Below are positions 1 through 6,433 of a stretch of DNA of 10,018 nucleotides, in pieces. A program made the position numbers and the translations under genes. Positions within the stretch are counted from its first letter, which is position 1. Each line of letters starts with the position of its first letter. The stretch is from JADLEX01 sp964586775 (GTDB lineage: Bacteria; Lernaellota; Lernaellaia; JACKCT01). The notes below the pieces were generated by a model. The model worked only from the letters and a program-made list of their open reading frames with translations, did not search any database and was not told where the DNA came from. Location of the stretch: positions 1 through 10,018 of the forward strand of contig CAZPJD010000078.1 of the NCBI GenBank assembly GCA_964586775.1, read 5' to 3'.

Positions 1-575
1 CCGAAGAGGAAGAACCGATCGATCGCCCAGTACGAGATGATGTCGTTGTCGAGCGACGTGAACACCCACGTCAGCTTCACGTACGGCTCCCGGTCGGCGT
101 AATCCGAGATATCGATGACGACCGTCTCATTGTCGTGCGTCGACGTCCACGAGAACAGCTCCACGCCGTCGTCCACCGGGTCGCATCCCGGGTCGGCGCA
201 GATCTTCAGCGTGCCCCGCGAACCGCCGAGGATGATGACCGGCTCGAAGTACGTGTTGAACTGGATGCTCGTGCCCTGCCAGCCCGACAGGTCGAAGGCC
301 GGCGAAATCAGCTCCGTGAAGTCGAGGTTGTCGTCGATACGAATGACCTCGTAAAAGCCCTCGCTGAACATGCTGGAGCTCAGCCACGGGCGATAGAGCC
401 ACTGGTAGATGTCGAAATCGACCCACTCCCACGGGTTCGACCCGCTATTCAGGATGACCCAGCCCGAGGGCGGCGATCCGTTGAAATTGGTGGAGTAGAT
501 CGTCGCGGCGTGCGCGGACGGCACAAGAATCGTCAGCGCGATCACCAACATCGTCGCGGCCATTCGGCGCTTCAT
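1..575 (-). CDS. Secreted beta-sandwich (choice-of-anchor/MAM-like) protein, N-terminal part
   Basis: The frame stays open from an ATG at 575 to the left window edge, giving 191 codons with no stop, so the gene is cut at its 3' end. The start is supported by a Shine-Dalgarno stretch GGGAGGG at 582-588, six bases upstream. The protein begins with a standard signal peptide: MKRR, a hydrophobic core, and a likely signal peptidase I cleavage after residue 23 (SAHA|ATIYS). The mature part is rich in Trp, Phe, Asn and Asp. It has the pattern of a secreted jelly-roll domain of the MAM, cleaved-adhesin or choice-of-anchor type: an opening STNFNGSPPSGW, then ELISPAFDLSGWQGTSIQF, a Cys pair in KICADPGCDP, and a closing strand SYWAIDRFFLF. 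Such domains usually bind carbohydrate or form stalks of exported proteins, and the sorting or anchor domain would lie beyond the edge. Existence and secretion are well supported; the family assignment is by pattern only. Confidence 0.8.
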   Translation of the reverse strand, partial: MKRRMAATMLVIALTILVPSAHAATIYSTNFNGSPPSGWVILNSGSNPWEWVDFDIYQWLYRPWLSSSMFSEGFYEVIRIDDNLDFTELISPAFDLSGWQGTSIQFNTYFEPVIILGGSRGTLKICADPGCDPVDDGVELFSWTSTHDNETVVIDISDYADREPYVKLTWVFTSLDNDIISYWAIDRFFLF

Positions 576-687
576 CGTTCGCCCTCCCGGGGAGAAAGCT
601 TACGACGCCGGAACGCGAATGCGGACAATCTCCCGCTCGCGCCCCCCGCGCGTCGAAACTGCCCCCAAAAATTCCATAACTTGGGTT

Positions 688-717
688 ATTTTAGCATGCG
701 CCCCGCGCGAAAGCCAA
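688..717 (-). promoter_or_regulatory. Candidate sigma-70-type promoter for the secreted beta-sandwich gene
   Basis: On the minus strand TTGGCT (717-712) and TAAAAT (693-688) are separated by 18 bases, in the only AT-rich patch between the two flanking genes. Transcription would start near 680 and leave a leader of about 100 bases before the ATG at 575. Each box differs from consensus in two or fewer positions, but no other evidence supports it. Confidence 0.35.
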
Positions 718-719
718 GA

Positions 720-745
720 AAAAAATGACCGATTGGTCATTTTTT
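720..745 (-). terminator. A/T-flanked hairpin: likely intrinsic terminator (possibly an operator)
   Basis: A perfect 11-bp inverted repeat, six A then TGACC at 720-730 and GGTCA then six T at 735-745, encloses the loop GATT. On the minus strand it lies 37 bases beyond the stop of the alpha/beta-hydrolase lipoprotein gene and its right arm ends in a run of T, as in an intrinsic terminator. The GC part of the stem is only five pairs, so it would be a weak one. The core ATGACC-N4-GGTCAT also has the form of a TetR-family operator, and it sits just upstream of the candidate promoter for the next gene, so a regulatory role is a real alternative. Confidence 0.5.
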
Positions 746-781
746 CACTTGGTCAGCAGCTCAGGGGCTTCTCGGATCGGG

Positions 782-2551
782 TCAGGGCTCGGAAGTGGAA
801 TGCGCCTCGATCCGGTCACCCAAGCGAGGCACCCACGTCCACCCCGTCGTCCACTCATCGAGCCAATCGACGAGCAGCGGGAGCATCGGGTTGACCGCGG
901 GCTCGACCATCAGCGCGTCCATGTGGCTCCAGCCGGGCAGCACGTGACGCACGAACCCGAATTCGTCGCGCCCCAGCTCCTCACCCGGGATCTGCCCGCG
1001 TACCGGAGCGATCATCGTCTGATACATGTCGAGCTGATTCGAGTTGGCCCACATCGCCGACGAGATCGCGAAGATCGGCACATCCACCCGGAAGCTGGAG
1101 ATGTCGAAGTGGTTCTCCCGCCAGGTGCCCTCGGTCTCCAGCCAACCCGCCGCGTCCATGTCGAGCGCGAGGCGCGACGAATAGTAGGGGTCCGTGAAGT
1201 TCGACGGGCCCTCGTAAAACATCTTGCCCGCTCGCTTGAGATCGACGAGTTCCATCGGGTCGCACTCGTCCCAGTATGACCATGTGTAGAGCGACGCGGG
1301 GTCGGTCGGGTAGTCGCCGAGCAGCCCGTGCTCCACCGGCCCGCCCGAGAGCTTGCCCGCGTGCGCGAGGAAGTCGTTCGCGGGGATCGTGTCGCTGTCG
1401 ATGACCATGCCGAGCATCGCCTCGTTGGTCAGCGTGATGTCGTGAAAGCGCGTGAGGAGCGGGAAGAGCAGCTCCAGCGGTCCGCGTTCGCCAAACACGC
1501 CCCGCGAACCGAGCGACGGATTGTCCGGATCGACGAAGCCGTCCTGGATCGCCATGCCGAGAATTTCGAGCATATACAGCGACGCGCCGGTGAGCCCGAC
1601 GGCCTCGAAGCGCCACTTCTCGCCCTCGCGAATCGCGCGCAGATCCTTGATGTAATCCGACTCCGTCATGCCGACGCGCGGGCGATATCCACCGTCCCAC
1701 AGCACCAGCCCGGCGATCTCCTCGGATCCGTACACGCCGTCGTCGAAACGCCACGCCGCGAAGGTCTGCGCCATCAGCGCGCCGCGCGAATCGCCGCCCA
1801 TCACCACGTTCACCGCGCGCCGCCCCTGCGGCACTAGATGCACCAACCGACGCAGGTCGCGCATCCACAGGTCGAGACCCCACTCGCTCATCATGTCGGT
1901 CTTCGCGCCGCGCGGGTGCAGCGGCACGTAACGCCGACCGTCGATGCGCGCGCCGCGGAAGTAATAGTCGTACGCGATCCACGGATCGTGCAACCGCTCG
2001 GCGAGGTCCATGCCCCGCTGGTCTTCCAGCAGCGCGTGACGACGGTCGGGCACCCACACTTCGACGCGCCCCTGCGACTGCTGGACGATCCAGCGCGCGA
2101 GCGGAAAGAGCTGCGTCGCCCCGGCGGTGTAGCCGGGCATGAGGATGAAGATCGTGCGAACCGGTCGCGGCGGCCCACCCCGGTCGATGTCCTGCTGCGG
2201 GCGAAATCGGAAAAGCGGAATGAGGTTGTACTTGTCGGGGGTCTTCGCGCCCTTGGCCGGATTGTCCGGCGCGGTCTCGCCGGGGACGAGCACGTACTCC
2301 CACCCCGCCTCGATCGGCCCGACGAGCGGCGGAACCATTCCCATTGGATCGGGGGGTTCGGTGTCGGGATCGGGAACGCCGTCGGCCCCGTCGTCCACAA
2401 AAACGCCCGGTCCGACGATGCGCGCATCGCCGTGAGTGTCGTCGTCATCGGCGTCGTCCCCGGACTCGCCGTTCGCGCAACCGAACATGAGCACGACGAG
2501 CGCGAATGTCGCGAACCGGCCGATGAACACACTGTTCCGGATTCCGTTCAT
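782..2551 (-). CDS. Alpha/beta-hydrolase-fold lipoprotein
   Basis: This 589-residue protein starts with a lipoprotein signal peptide. The hydrophobic stretch FATFALVVLMFG precedes Cys25, the presumed acylated residue; the lipobox has Met at -3, which is atypical. An acidic, disordered linker follows (about 26-65, GDDADDDD), a common feature of surface lipoproteins in Myxococcota-like bacteria. The globular part runs from about residue 85 to 575. FILMPGYTAG (about 135-144) fits the strand and turn that form the oxyanion hole. GGDSRG places the nucleophile Ser255 in a G-x-S-x-G elbow. His543 in LPGWSHMD is a good candidate for the catalytic His, but the acid is uncertain. The fold therefore predicts a serine hydrolase (esterase, lipase or peptidase) attached to a membrane; the substrate cannot be told. 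The region between about 300 and 500 is long for this fold and may be a cap domain. The ribosome site is weak (a G run upstream of ATG). The gene stands alone, followed by the hairpin at 720-745. Confidence 0.88.
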   Translation of the reverse strand: MNGIRNSVFIGRFATFALVVLMFGCANGESGDDADDDDTHGDARIVGPGVFVDDGADGVPDPDTEPPDPMGMVPPLVGPIEAGWEYVLVPGETAPDNPAKGAKTPDKYNLIPLFRFRPQQDIDRGGPPRPVRTIFILMPGYTAGATQLFPLARWIVQQSQGRVEVWVPDRRHALLEDQRGMDLAERLHDPWIAYDYYFRGARIDGRRYVPLHPRGAKTDMMSEWGLDLWMRDLRRLVHLVPQGRRAVNVVMGGDSRGALMAQTFAAWRFDDGVYGSEEIAGLVLWDGGYRPRVGMTESDYIKDLRAIREGEKWRFEAVGLTGASLYMLEILGMAIQDGFVDPDNPSLGSRGVFGERGPLELLFPLLTRFHDITLTNEAMLGMVIDSDTIPANDFLAHAGKLSGGPVEHGLLGDYPTDPASLYTWSYWDECDPMELVDLKRAGKMFYEGPSNFTDPYYSSRLALDMDAAGWLETEGTWRENHFDISSFRVDVPIFAISSAMWANSNQLDMYQTMIAPVRGQIPGEELGRDEFGFVRHVLPGWSHMDALMVEPAVNPMLPLLVDWLDEWTTGWTWVPRLGDRIEAHSTSEP

Positions 2552-2582
2552 ACGGCGGACCCCCCAGCCGAATTCCAGTTAT

Positions 2583-2862
2583 TTACAGGATTCGGGTGAG
2601 GAAATCCACCTCGCCCGCGTGTCGATCGCCAAGGCGAATGATCGCGGCCCGGGAACGTCGCGGTGAGCGGCGGAGGAAACCGTCTTCCGGCGGCATCGGC
2701 AAATTGTGCAAGATGCCCGCGGCGGTTTCGTCGTCGAAATCGCCATCGGCAGAGCCGCCGTCGAAACGTATCCGAGCTCCCGGCGCGGCTAAATCGGGGA
2801 CACCCAGCGCGTCGGGGACATGCAGCACGAAGTGATGCGTGTCCCCGACACTCGGTGCTGTC
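2583..2862 (-). other. Open reading stretch of uncertain coding status, possibly gene remnant
   Basis: This minus-strand frame reads without a stop from about 2862 to a TAA at 2583. It includes segments that look protein-like, such as THHFVLHVPDALGVPDLAAPG and the C-terminal RLGDRHAGEVDFLTRIL. The frame extends further up to an ATG at 2978, but that upstream part is an Arg/Ser-rich shadow of the better frame described at 2866-3135. No credible ribosome site was found, and no family is recognised. The 6-residue echo VLHVPD/ALGVPD in the translation comes from the 18-base tandem repeat at 2794-2829. It could be the 3' end of a frameshifted gene whose 5' part is the 2866-3135 stretch, or simply non-coding GC-rich DNA. 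Confidence 0.22.
2794..2849. repeat. REP-like nested palindrome with 18-base tandem repeat
   Basis: Two 18-base units beginning TCGGGGACA lie head to tail at 2794-2811 and 2812-2829 and agree at 15 of 18 positions. Both can pair with the single copy TGTCCCCGA at 2840-2848. The inner version is a nearly perfect 39-base palindrome, 2811-2849: a 10-bp outer stem (GTCGGGGACA with TGTCCCCGAC), one mismatch, GCA/TGC, one mismatch, CAC/GTG and the loop GAA. The outer version pairs TCGGGGACAC (2794-2803) with GTGTCCCCGA (2839-2848). GGGGACA/TGTCCCC stems of this kind are typical of REP-type intergenic elements. No transposase gene is nearby. Confidence 0.55.
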
Positions 2863-2865
2863 GTT

Positions 2866-3135
2866 TCACTCGCGCTCAACCGGCGTCGGGTTCTCCTCGA
2901 ACTCGCCGAGATCGTACGCAATGTCGATTTACGACAACGATCCCGCCGCGACGATCGGGACAACCGCCGTCGCCTCATCCGCGTCCATCGCCGCCGTGAA
3001 TTCGCAGGGGCCTCCCGTCCGCACGTCGCAGACCATGAACATCGACTTACCCGGGTCGGTGTCCGTGCGCGTCAGAGAGAGCCCGGAACGCTCCCAATAC
3101 CAGACTGCGCTCCGCGCCGAGTCGTTCGTTACCAT
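2866..3135 (-). pseudogene. Possible gene with an internal stop, unknown function
   Basis: From an ATG at 3135 the minus strand encodes 68 residues with normal composition (for example AVWYWERSGLSLTRTDTD and MFMVCDVRTGGPCEFTAAMD) before a TAA at 2929-2931. The same frame continues after that stop as IDIAYDLGEFEENPTPVERE up to TGA at 2866-2868, and this tail is just as protein-like, with GC-ending codons. The simplest reading is a decayed gene carrying a nonsense mutation; a genuine 68-residue protein ending at 2929 is the alternative. The ribosome site before the ATG is poor, and the frame is closed by a TGA about 30 bases upstream. I do not recognise the family. It lies between the cysteine-rich protein gene and the hydrolase lipoprotein gene, on the same strand. 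Confidence 0.3.
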
Positions 3136-3200
3136 CGCCTGTCGGGACGGGTGAGGCCGCCCTCAGGTCGGACAACCGTCGGAGGACATGATGATGTCCC

Positions 3201-3228
3201 CGGAACTCCCGGAACTCCGCGGAACTCC
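3201..3228. repeat. Short tandem repeat, three copies of CGGAACTCC
   Basis: CGGAACTCC occurs at 3201-3209, 3210-3218 and 3220-3228; a single G separates the last two copies. It is preceded at 3184-3199 by a small perfect hairpin (GGACAT, loop GATG, ATGTCC). The set lies 18-62 bases beyond the stop of the cysteine-rich protein gene. No T run follows, so a terminator role is not supported. Confidence 0.5.
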
Positions 3229-3245
3229 AGGCGGAACCCGAGATC

Positions 3246-3602
3246 TCAGCACTTGTCGGTACATTCGTTAAACAGATCATCGGAATCGAAGCTGCAATCG
3301 TCCTGTGCGAAGTTGCAGTCGGTTTGACAATCTCCCAACTGTTCCGTCTGATCAGACCCGGGAAATTGTCCCGCGCAATCCGCGTTGCACGAGTCAGCCG
3401 TATTCTGACACTGTTCTTTTCTGTCCGAATCCGCATCCTCGCATTTCGTGAGGCAGGCTTCGCTGTCTTCCGCCTCTTTCTTTTGGTCGTCCACTTTGTC
3501 CTTCGCGTCCGACGCGGCGCACGCCAAGAACCCGCATTGAATGGCAATCATCACCCCCAAGCATGACAACAATAACCACCTGGAAGTCTTACGATTGAGC
3601 AT
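3246..3602 (-). CDS. Small exported protein with mirror-symmetric cysteine pattern
   Basis: A 118-residue protein starts at an ATG with a very good ribosome site (GGAGG at 3610-3614, seven bases upstream). Residues 1-30 form an export signal: MLNRKTSR, then a hydrophobic core. Cys28 after FLA could be a lipobox cysteine, although Phe at -3 is unusual; plain signal peptidase cleavage near Ala30 is the alternative. The mature part is acidic and rich in Asp, Glu and Gln. It holds ten cysteines, at 50, 54, 65, 72, 76, 92, 96, 103, 114 and 118. The spacing reads C-x3-C-x10-C-x6-C-x3-C-x15-C-x3-C-x6-C-x10-C-x3-C, the same in both directions. Steps of 4, 7 and 11 keep the cysteines on one face of a helix, and the central linker contains Pro-Gly. 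This predicts two antiparallel helices locked by up to five disulfides in an oxidising compartment. No known family or function is recognised. GC content (about 53-58% in two lines counted) is lower than in the neighbours. Confidence 0.82.
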   Translation of the reverse strand: MLNRKTSRWLLLSCLGVMIAIQCGFLACAASDAKDKVDDQKKEAEDSEACLTKCEDADSDRKEQCQNTADSCNADCAGQFPGSDQTEQLGDCQTDCNFAQDDCSFDSDDLFNECTDKC

Positions 3603-3632
3603 GTCGATTCCTCCGAAAAGAGAATTTGCTCA

Positions 3633-3661
3633 CATTGATCCAACGAATACGGTTTTGTCAA
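3633..3661 (-). promoter_or_regulatory. Candidate promoter of the cysteine-rich protein gene
   Basis: The minus strand carries a perfect -35 box TTGACA at 3661-3656. Seventeen bases further is TCAATG (3638-3633), or ATCAAT with a 16-base spacer; either is a poor -10 box. The start of transcription would lie about 25 bases before the ATG at 3602, leaving room for the ribosome site. The placement and the exact -35 box make it plausible despite the weak -10. Confidence 0.4.
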
Positions 3662-3720
3662 CCGCGCCATTTACGCTGCGCACGAAGAGGGGAAGATGTC
3701 CTGGGCATAAGCGGGAGTAG

Positions 3721-3927
3721 ACGTCCGGTTTACCGGACGGCTGTTACGTCAGTGATATCTTGCCGGCTGGAACGTGCAGCGGTTTTTACTGGTCGAACAC
3801 GCCTTTCGCTTCCGACGATCCGAGCATGGATGGCTGGTACTGGAATGTCGGTTTTGAGTGGGCGAATATCGGTTACGTCCGACCCGATTGGGACCTCGAA
3901 ATGCGTGTCGCGTGCGCGCTCCACTGA
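3721..3927 (+). pseudogene. C-terminal fragment of a DUF1566 (Lcl_C)-like domain protein
   Basis: The plus strand reads 68 codons from 3721 to a TGA at 3925-3927. The translation includes LPDGCYVSDILPAGTCSGFY, then WSNTPFASDDPSMDGWYWNV, then GYVRPDWDLEMRVACALH. The elements GCY-(W/V)-x-x-x-L-x-x-x-C-S-x-(F/Y)-YWS-(S/N)-(S/T), an aromatic WYWNV strand and a final Y/M-RV-AC strand are the usual end of DUF1566/Lcl_C domains, found in exported proteins of many bacteria and related to C-type-lectin-like folds. A TAG directly precedes 3721 in frame, and no start codon with a ribosome site is present, so this is a truncated remnant rather than a gene. It is the only credible coding stretch on the plus strand. 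It ends just before the hairpin at 3946-3973. The family assignment is by recalled pattern, not by a search. Confidence 0.6.
3722..3739. repeat. Perfect short inverted repeat at the edge of the DUF1566-like fragment
   Basis: CGTCCGGT at 3722-3729 and ACCGGACG at 3732-3739 are exact inverse complements around the two bases TT. The element begins two bases after the TAG that closes the frame upstream of the DUF1566-like remnant. It could mark the rearrangement that removed the front of that gene, or be chance. Confidence 0.4.
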
Positions 3928-3945
3928 TTCGATCGTAGCTCAAAG

Positions 3946-3973
3946 CGAAGGGCCGGCGCGGGCCGGCCCTTCG
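3946..3973. terminator. Strong GC hairpin between convergent units (bidirectional terminator)
   Basis: CGAAGGGCCGGC at 3946-3957 pairs perfectly over 12 bp with GCCGGCCCTTCG at 3962-3973, with loop GCGG. It lies 18 bases beyond the stop of the plus-strand DUF1566-like remnant and 21 bases beyond the stop of the minus-strand VIT-VWA gene. It would serve both directions. The T runs are short (ATTTG on plus, CTTTG on minus), so termination may be incomplete. Confidence 0.7.
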
Positions 3974-3994
3974 GATTTGCGCGGAAAGCGCGGA

Positions 3995-6433
3995 TCAGAA
4001 TCGCACGAAGAACACGATCGACGCCTCGTTGCCCGGCGCGGGGAACGTGATCTTCGCAAGACCCTTTTGCAGGATGTCGGCCACCTCGGACTCGCCGGTC
4101 TCGTTTTTCATCACCTCGACCTTGGTCACGTGACCCTTGTCGTCGATTGTGACTTTCACCATCGCGCTCTTGCCGCCGTGCGTCTTCAGGTAATCGGCGA
4201 GCTTTTTGGCCACCTCTTGCGCGAAGCCCTCGGTGAGCGCGTCGCGGTAGGGGCCTTCGCTCGAGATGCCGAGGAACGCCACGGGGTCGACGTACGGTCC
4301 GCCCGAATCGCGTTCGTACTGCATGCCGGCGGACGAGCGGCTCATGGCCTTGCCCTGTCCGGAAACCTGGGGCGACAGCTTCGGCTGCGCCATCATCTTC
4401 ATCGCGGGGGGCGGTGCGGCCGCGCCGCCAACCATACCGCCCGAACCCATGCCGTGGCCCGCGCCGGTCATGACCGCCTGATCCGCCGCTTCCTCCTTGT
4501 CGCCAAAAACCCCTTCGTACGACACGCCCTCGGGCATCTCCACCGGCACCTGCACGGTGACCTGCTTGCCGCCCTCGTTGCGCACCTTTTCCTCGACGGC
4601 GACGAACGACGTGAACTCGGTGACCAGCCGGTAATCGAGGCCGAGCTTGGTGATCTCCTCGACGAGCTGGTTCGTGCGGCCCTTGTTCGTCATCTCGGCC
4701 GACAGTTCGCCGATCTTCGCCCGCGCCCACATGGTGCCGAGCGCGCTGTAGCCGCCGTTTTCGGCGGGGAATTTCACCGGCACCACGATCGTCGTCAGAC
4801 CCTTCGACGTCTTGCCCGCGATCCGCACATCCGCGTCGCCCGGCTTCGTGAATTTTCCGTGGACGACCAGCGGCTGCCCCGCGAACAGATCCGGCACCTG
4901 GGCCGGGATCTGGCCCGTCACCTGCAAACCATCCCAGTCGATCGCAACGTCGGTCAGCACCGGCGCGTCGATGCGCTTGTGGAATTTTTCGACCACCTCG
5001 TTCGTCGGTTCGTCCTGACGCACGTACTGCGCAAAACCCTTGCCCTCTTCGGACATGCGGTCGATGAGGTAGCGGTTGACCGACGAGCCGCAGCCGAGCG
5101 TGAACAGCCGCGCGTCGCCCAGGTTGCGGTGGATCTCGCCGGTGATCTCGGTTTCGTTGCCGATGTAGCCGTCGGTCGTCATGAAGACGATGCGCAGGCG
5201 TTTGGGGTCCGCCGGCCAGTTGAGCGCGGTCTGGATCACCGGCAGCATGCGCGTGCCGCCCGTCGCCTGAATCTGGTCGATGAACTTCGCCGCGTCGCGC
5301 ACGTTCTCGGCGGTGGCGGGCACCGGGCCCGGCGCCATCGACGTCACGATGTCGTTGAAGTTGAAGACCTGGAATGTGTCGTCGGCGCGCAGCCCGCGCA
5401 GGGCGCGCTTGACCGCCTCTTTCGACTTGACGAGCGGGTCGCCCTGCTGGCTGCCCGACGAATCGACGACGAACAAAATCTCGCGCGATCGGATCTCCTT
5501 GTCCTCGTAATTCGCCTTGGGCGCGAGCACGAGCAGGAAATGCCCCTCGCCGTCTTTGGTCCACGTCAGCACGCCCGACTGTGGCGCGTCGCCCAGCACC
5601 TTGTAACGCACGATCAGATCCTTGTTGGGGATCGTGTCGCGTTCATCCAGACGCACGTCGGCCGCCGCGTCTCCCTTTTTGTCGACCTTGATCATGTGCG
5701 ACGTGCTGCGCAGCTCGTGAAACGGCACGCCCGCGTTCAGGTGCACCGTCACGTCGATATCGTGGCCCGAGCGCTCGCCGGGTTTGAGCACCGGCGGCGT
5801 GATGCGCGACGCGTCGGGCACGCGGTTCGTGTCGGGGGCCCAGCCTCCGCCCTTTTTGCCGAGGATGAATTCGCCCGGGATGTAGCGCGGGCCGACCACC
5901 ATCGGGAAGACGAACTCGTACTCGCCTTCCTCGTATTTGAGAGACTCGACATAGCTGATCTCGATCTTGATGTCGTCGCCGGGCATGATGTTGGCGACCG
6001 ACTGCGTGAAGATGTTGGGCCGCTCCTGATCGAGCAGCGACGCGGTCTTGCCCGCGGCCTTGGCCGCCTCGTAGATCTGCCGCGCCTCTTCGCGCTTTTT
6101 GATGACGCCTTTGACGACGCGCTTGCCGATCGTCATCGTCATGTCGTCCACCGCGGCCTCGTGCGGCAGCGGGAACACGTACACCGCCTCGATCGGCTCC
6201 TTGGATTTGTTCACGAAGGTCTGCGTGACGTTCACACGCGCGACGAAGCCGCCGACGAAGGCTTCGACGCTCGTGTGCGCGAGCGGAACCTCGACCTTCT
6301 TCTGGTCCTTCGTCAGAACCAGCAACTGCCCTGTGCCGATCTCGTCGTCGTCCTCTTCGGCGCCCGCCATCTGCGGCATGGCCATGGCCAGCATCCCCAG
6401 GATCAATCCCGTTCCCCAACCGATGCGACTCAT
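3995..6433 (-). CDS. Exported VIT-VWA protein with TonB/AgmX-like C-terminal domain
   Basis: This 812-residue protein starts at an ATG preceded by GGAGG (6441-6445, seven bases away). A signal peptide ends near AGA|EE at residue 25. Residues about 33-170 are a VIT domain (as in inter-alpha-trypsin inhibitor heavy chains), with the marks AVYVFPLPHEAAV, the ARQIYEAAKAAGKTASLL helix region, and NIFTQSVANIMPGDDIKIEI. A von Willebrand A domain follows at about 315-475 with a complete metal-ion site: D324-x-S326-x-S328, Thr394 in TGGT, and Asp421 in TTDGYIG. A beta-rich region runs to about 645, then a Gly/Met/Pro/Ser-rich linker (about 655-710). The last 75 residues (about 735-812), with VKVTIDDKGHVTKVEVMKN and a final IVFFVRF strand, resemble the C-terminal domain of TonB or AgmX/PglI. 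The protein probably acts in the periplasm or at the envelope as a metal-dependent adhesion or assembly protein; its partner is unknown. It stands alone between a repeat element and a terminator hairpin. Confidence 0.92.
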   Translation of the reverse strand: MSRIGWGTGLILGMLAMAMPQMAGAEEDDDEIGTGQLLVLTKDQKKVEVPLAHTSVEAFVGGFVARVNVTQTFVNKSKEPIEAVYVFPLPHEAAVDDMTMTIGKRVVKGVIKKREEARQIYEAAKAAGKTASLLDQERPNIFTQSVANIMPGDDIKIEISYVESLKYEEGEYEFVFPMVVGPRYIPGEFILGKKGGGWAPDTNRVPDASRITPPVLKPGERSGHDIDVTVHLNAGVPFHELRSTSHMIKVDKKGDAAADVRLDERDTIPNKDLIVRYKVLGDAPQSGVLTWTKDGEGHFLLVLAPKANYEDKEIRSREILFVVDSSGSQQGDPLVKSKEAVKRALRGLRADDTFQVFNFNDIVTSMAPGPVPATAENVRDAAKFIDQIQATGGTRMLPVIQTALNWPADPKRLRIVFMTTDGYIGNETEITGEIHRNLGDARLFTLGCGSSVNRYLIDRMSEEGKGFAQYVRQDEPTNEVVEKFHKRIDAPVLTDVAIDWDGLQVTGQIPAQVPDLFAGQPLVVHGKFTKPGDADVRIAGKTSKGLTTIVVPVKFPAENGGYSALGTMWARAKIGELSAEMTNKGRTNQLVEEITKLGLDYRLVTEFTSFVAVEEKVRNEGGKQVTVQVPVEMPEGVSYEGVFGDKEEAADQAVMTGAGHGMGSGGMVGGAAAPPPAMKMMAQPKLSPQVSGQGKAMSRSSAGMQYERDSGGPYVDPVAFLGISSEGPYRDALTEGFAQEVAKKLADYLKTHGGKSAMVKVTIDDKGHVTKVEVMKNETGESEVADILQKGLAKITFPAPGNEASIVFFVRF

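Noticed and set aside
3184..3199. GGACAT-GATG-ATGTCC hairpin as terminator of the cysteine-rich protein gene
   Set aside because: Six base pairs without a following T run; it is noted with the nearby tandem repeat only.
3639..3709. Short plus-strand reading EYGFVNRAIYAAHEEGKMSW before the DUF1566-like fragment
   Set aside because: It looks protein-like, but covers only about 22 codons between two stops, is in a different frame from the fragment and overlaps the candidate promoter of the cysteine-rich protein gene. It is too short to support a claim.
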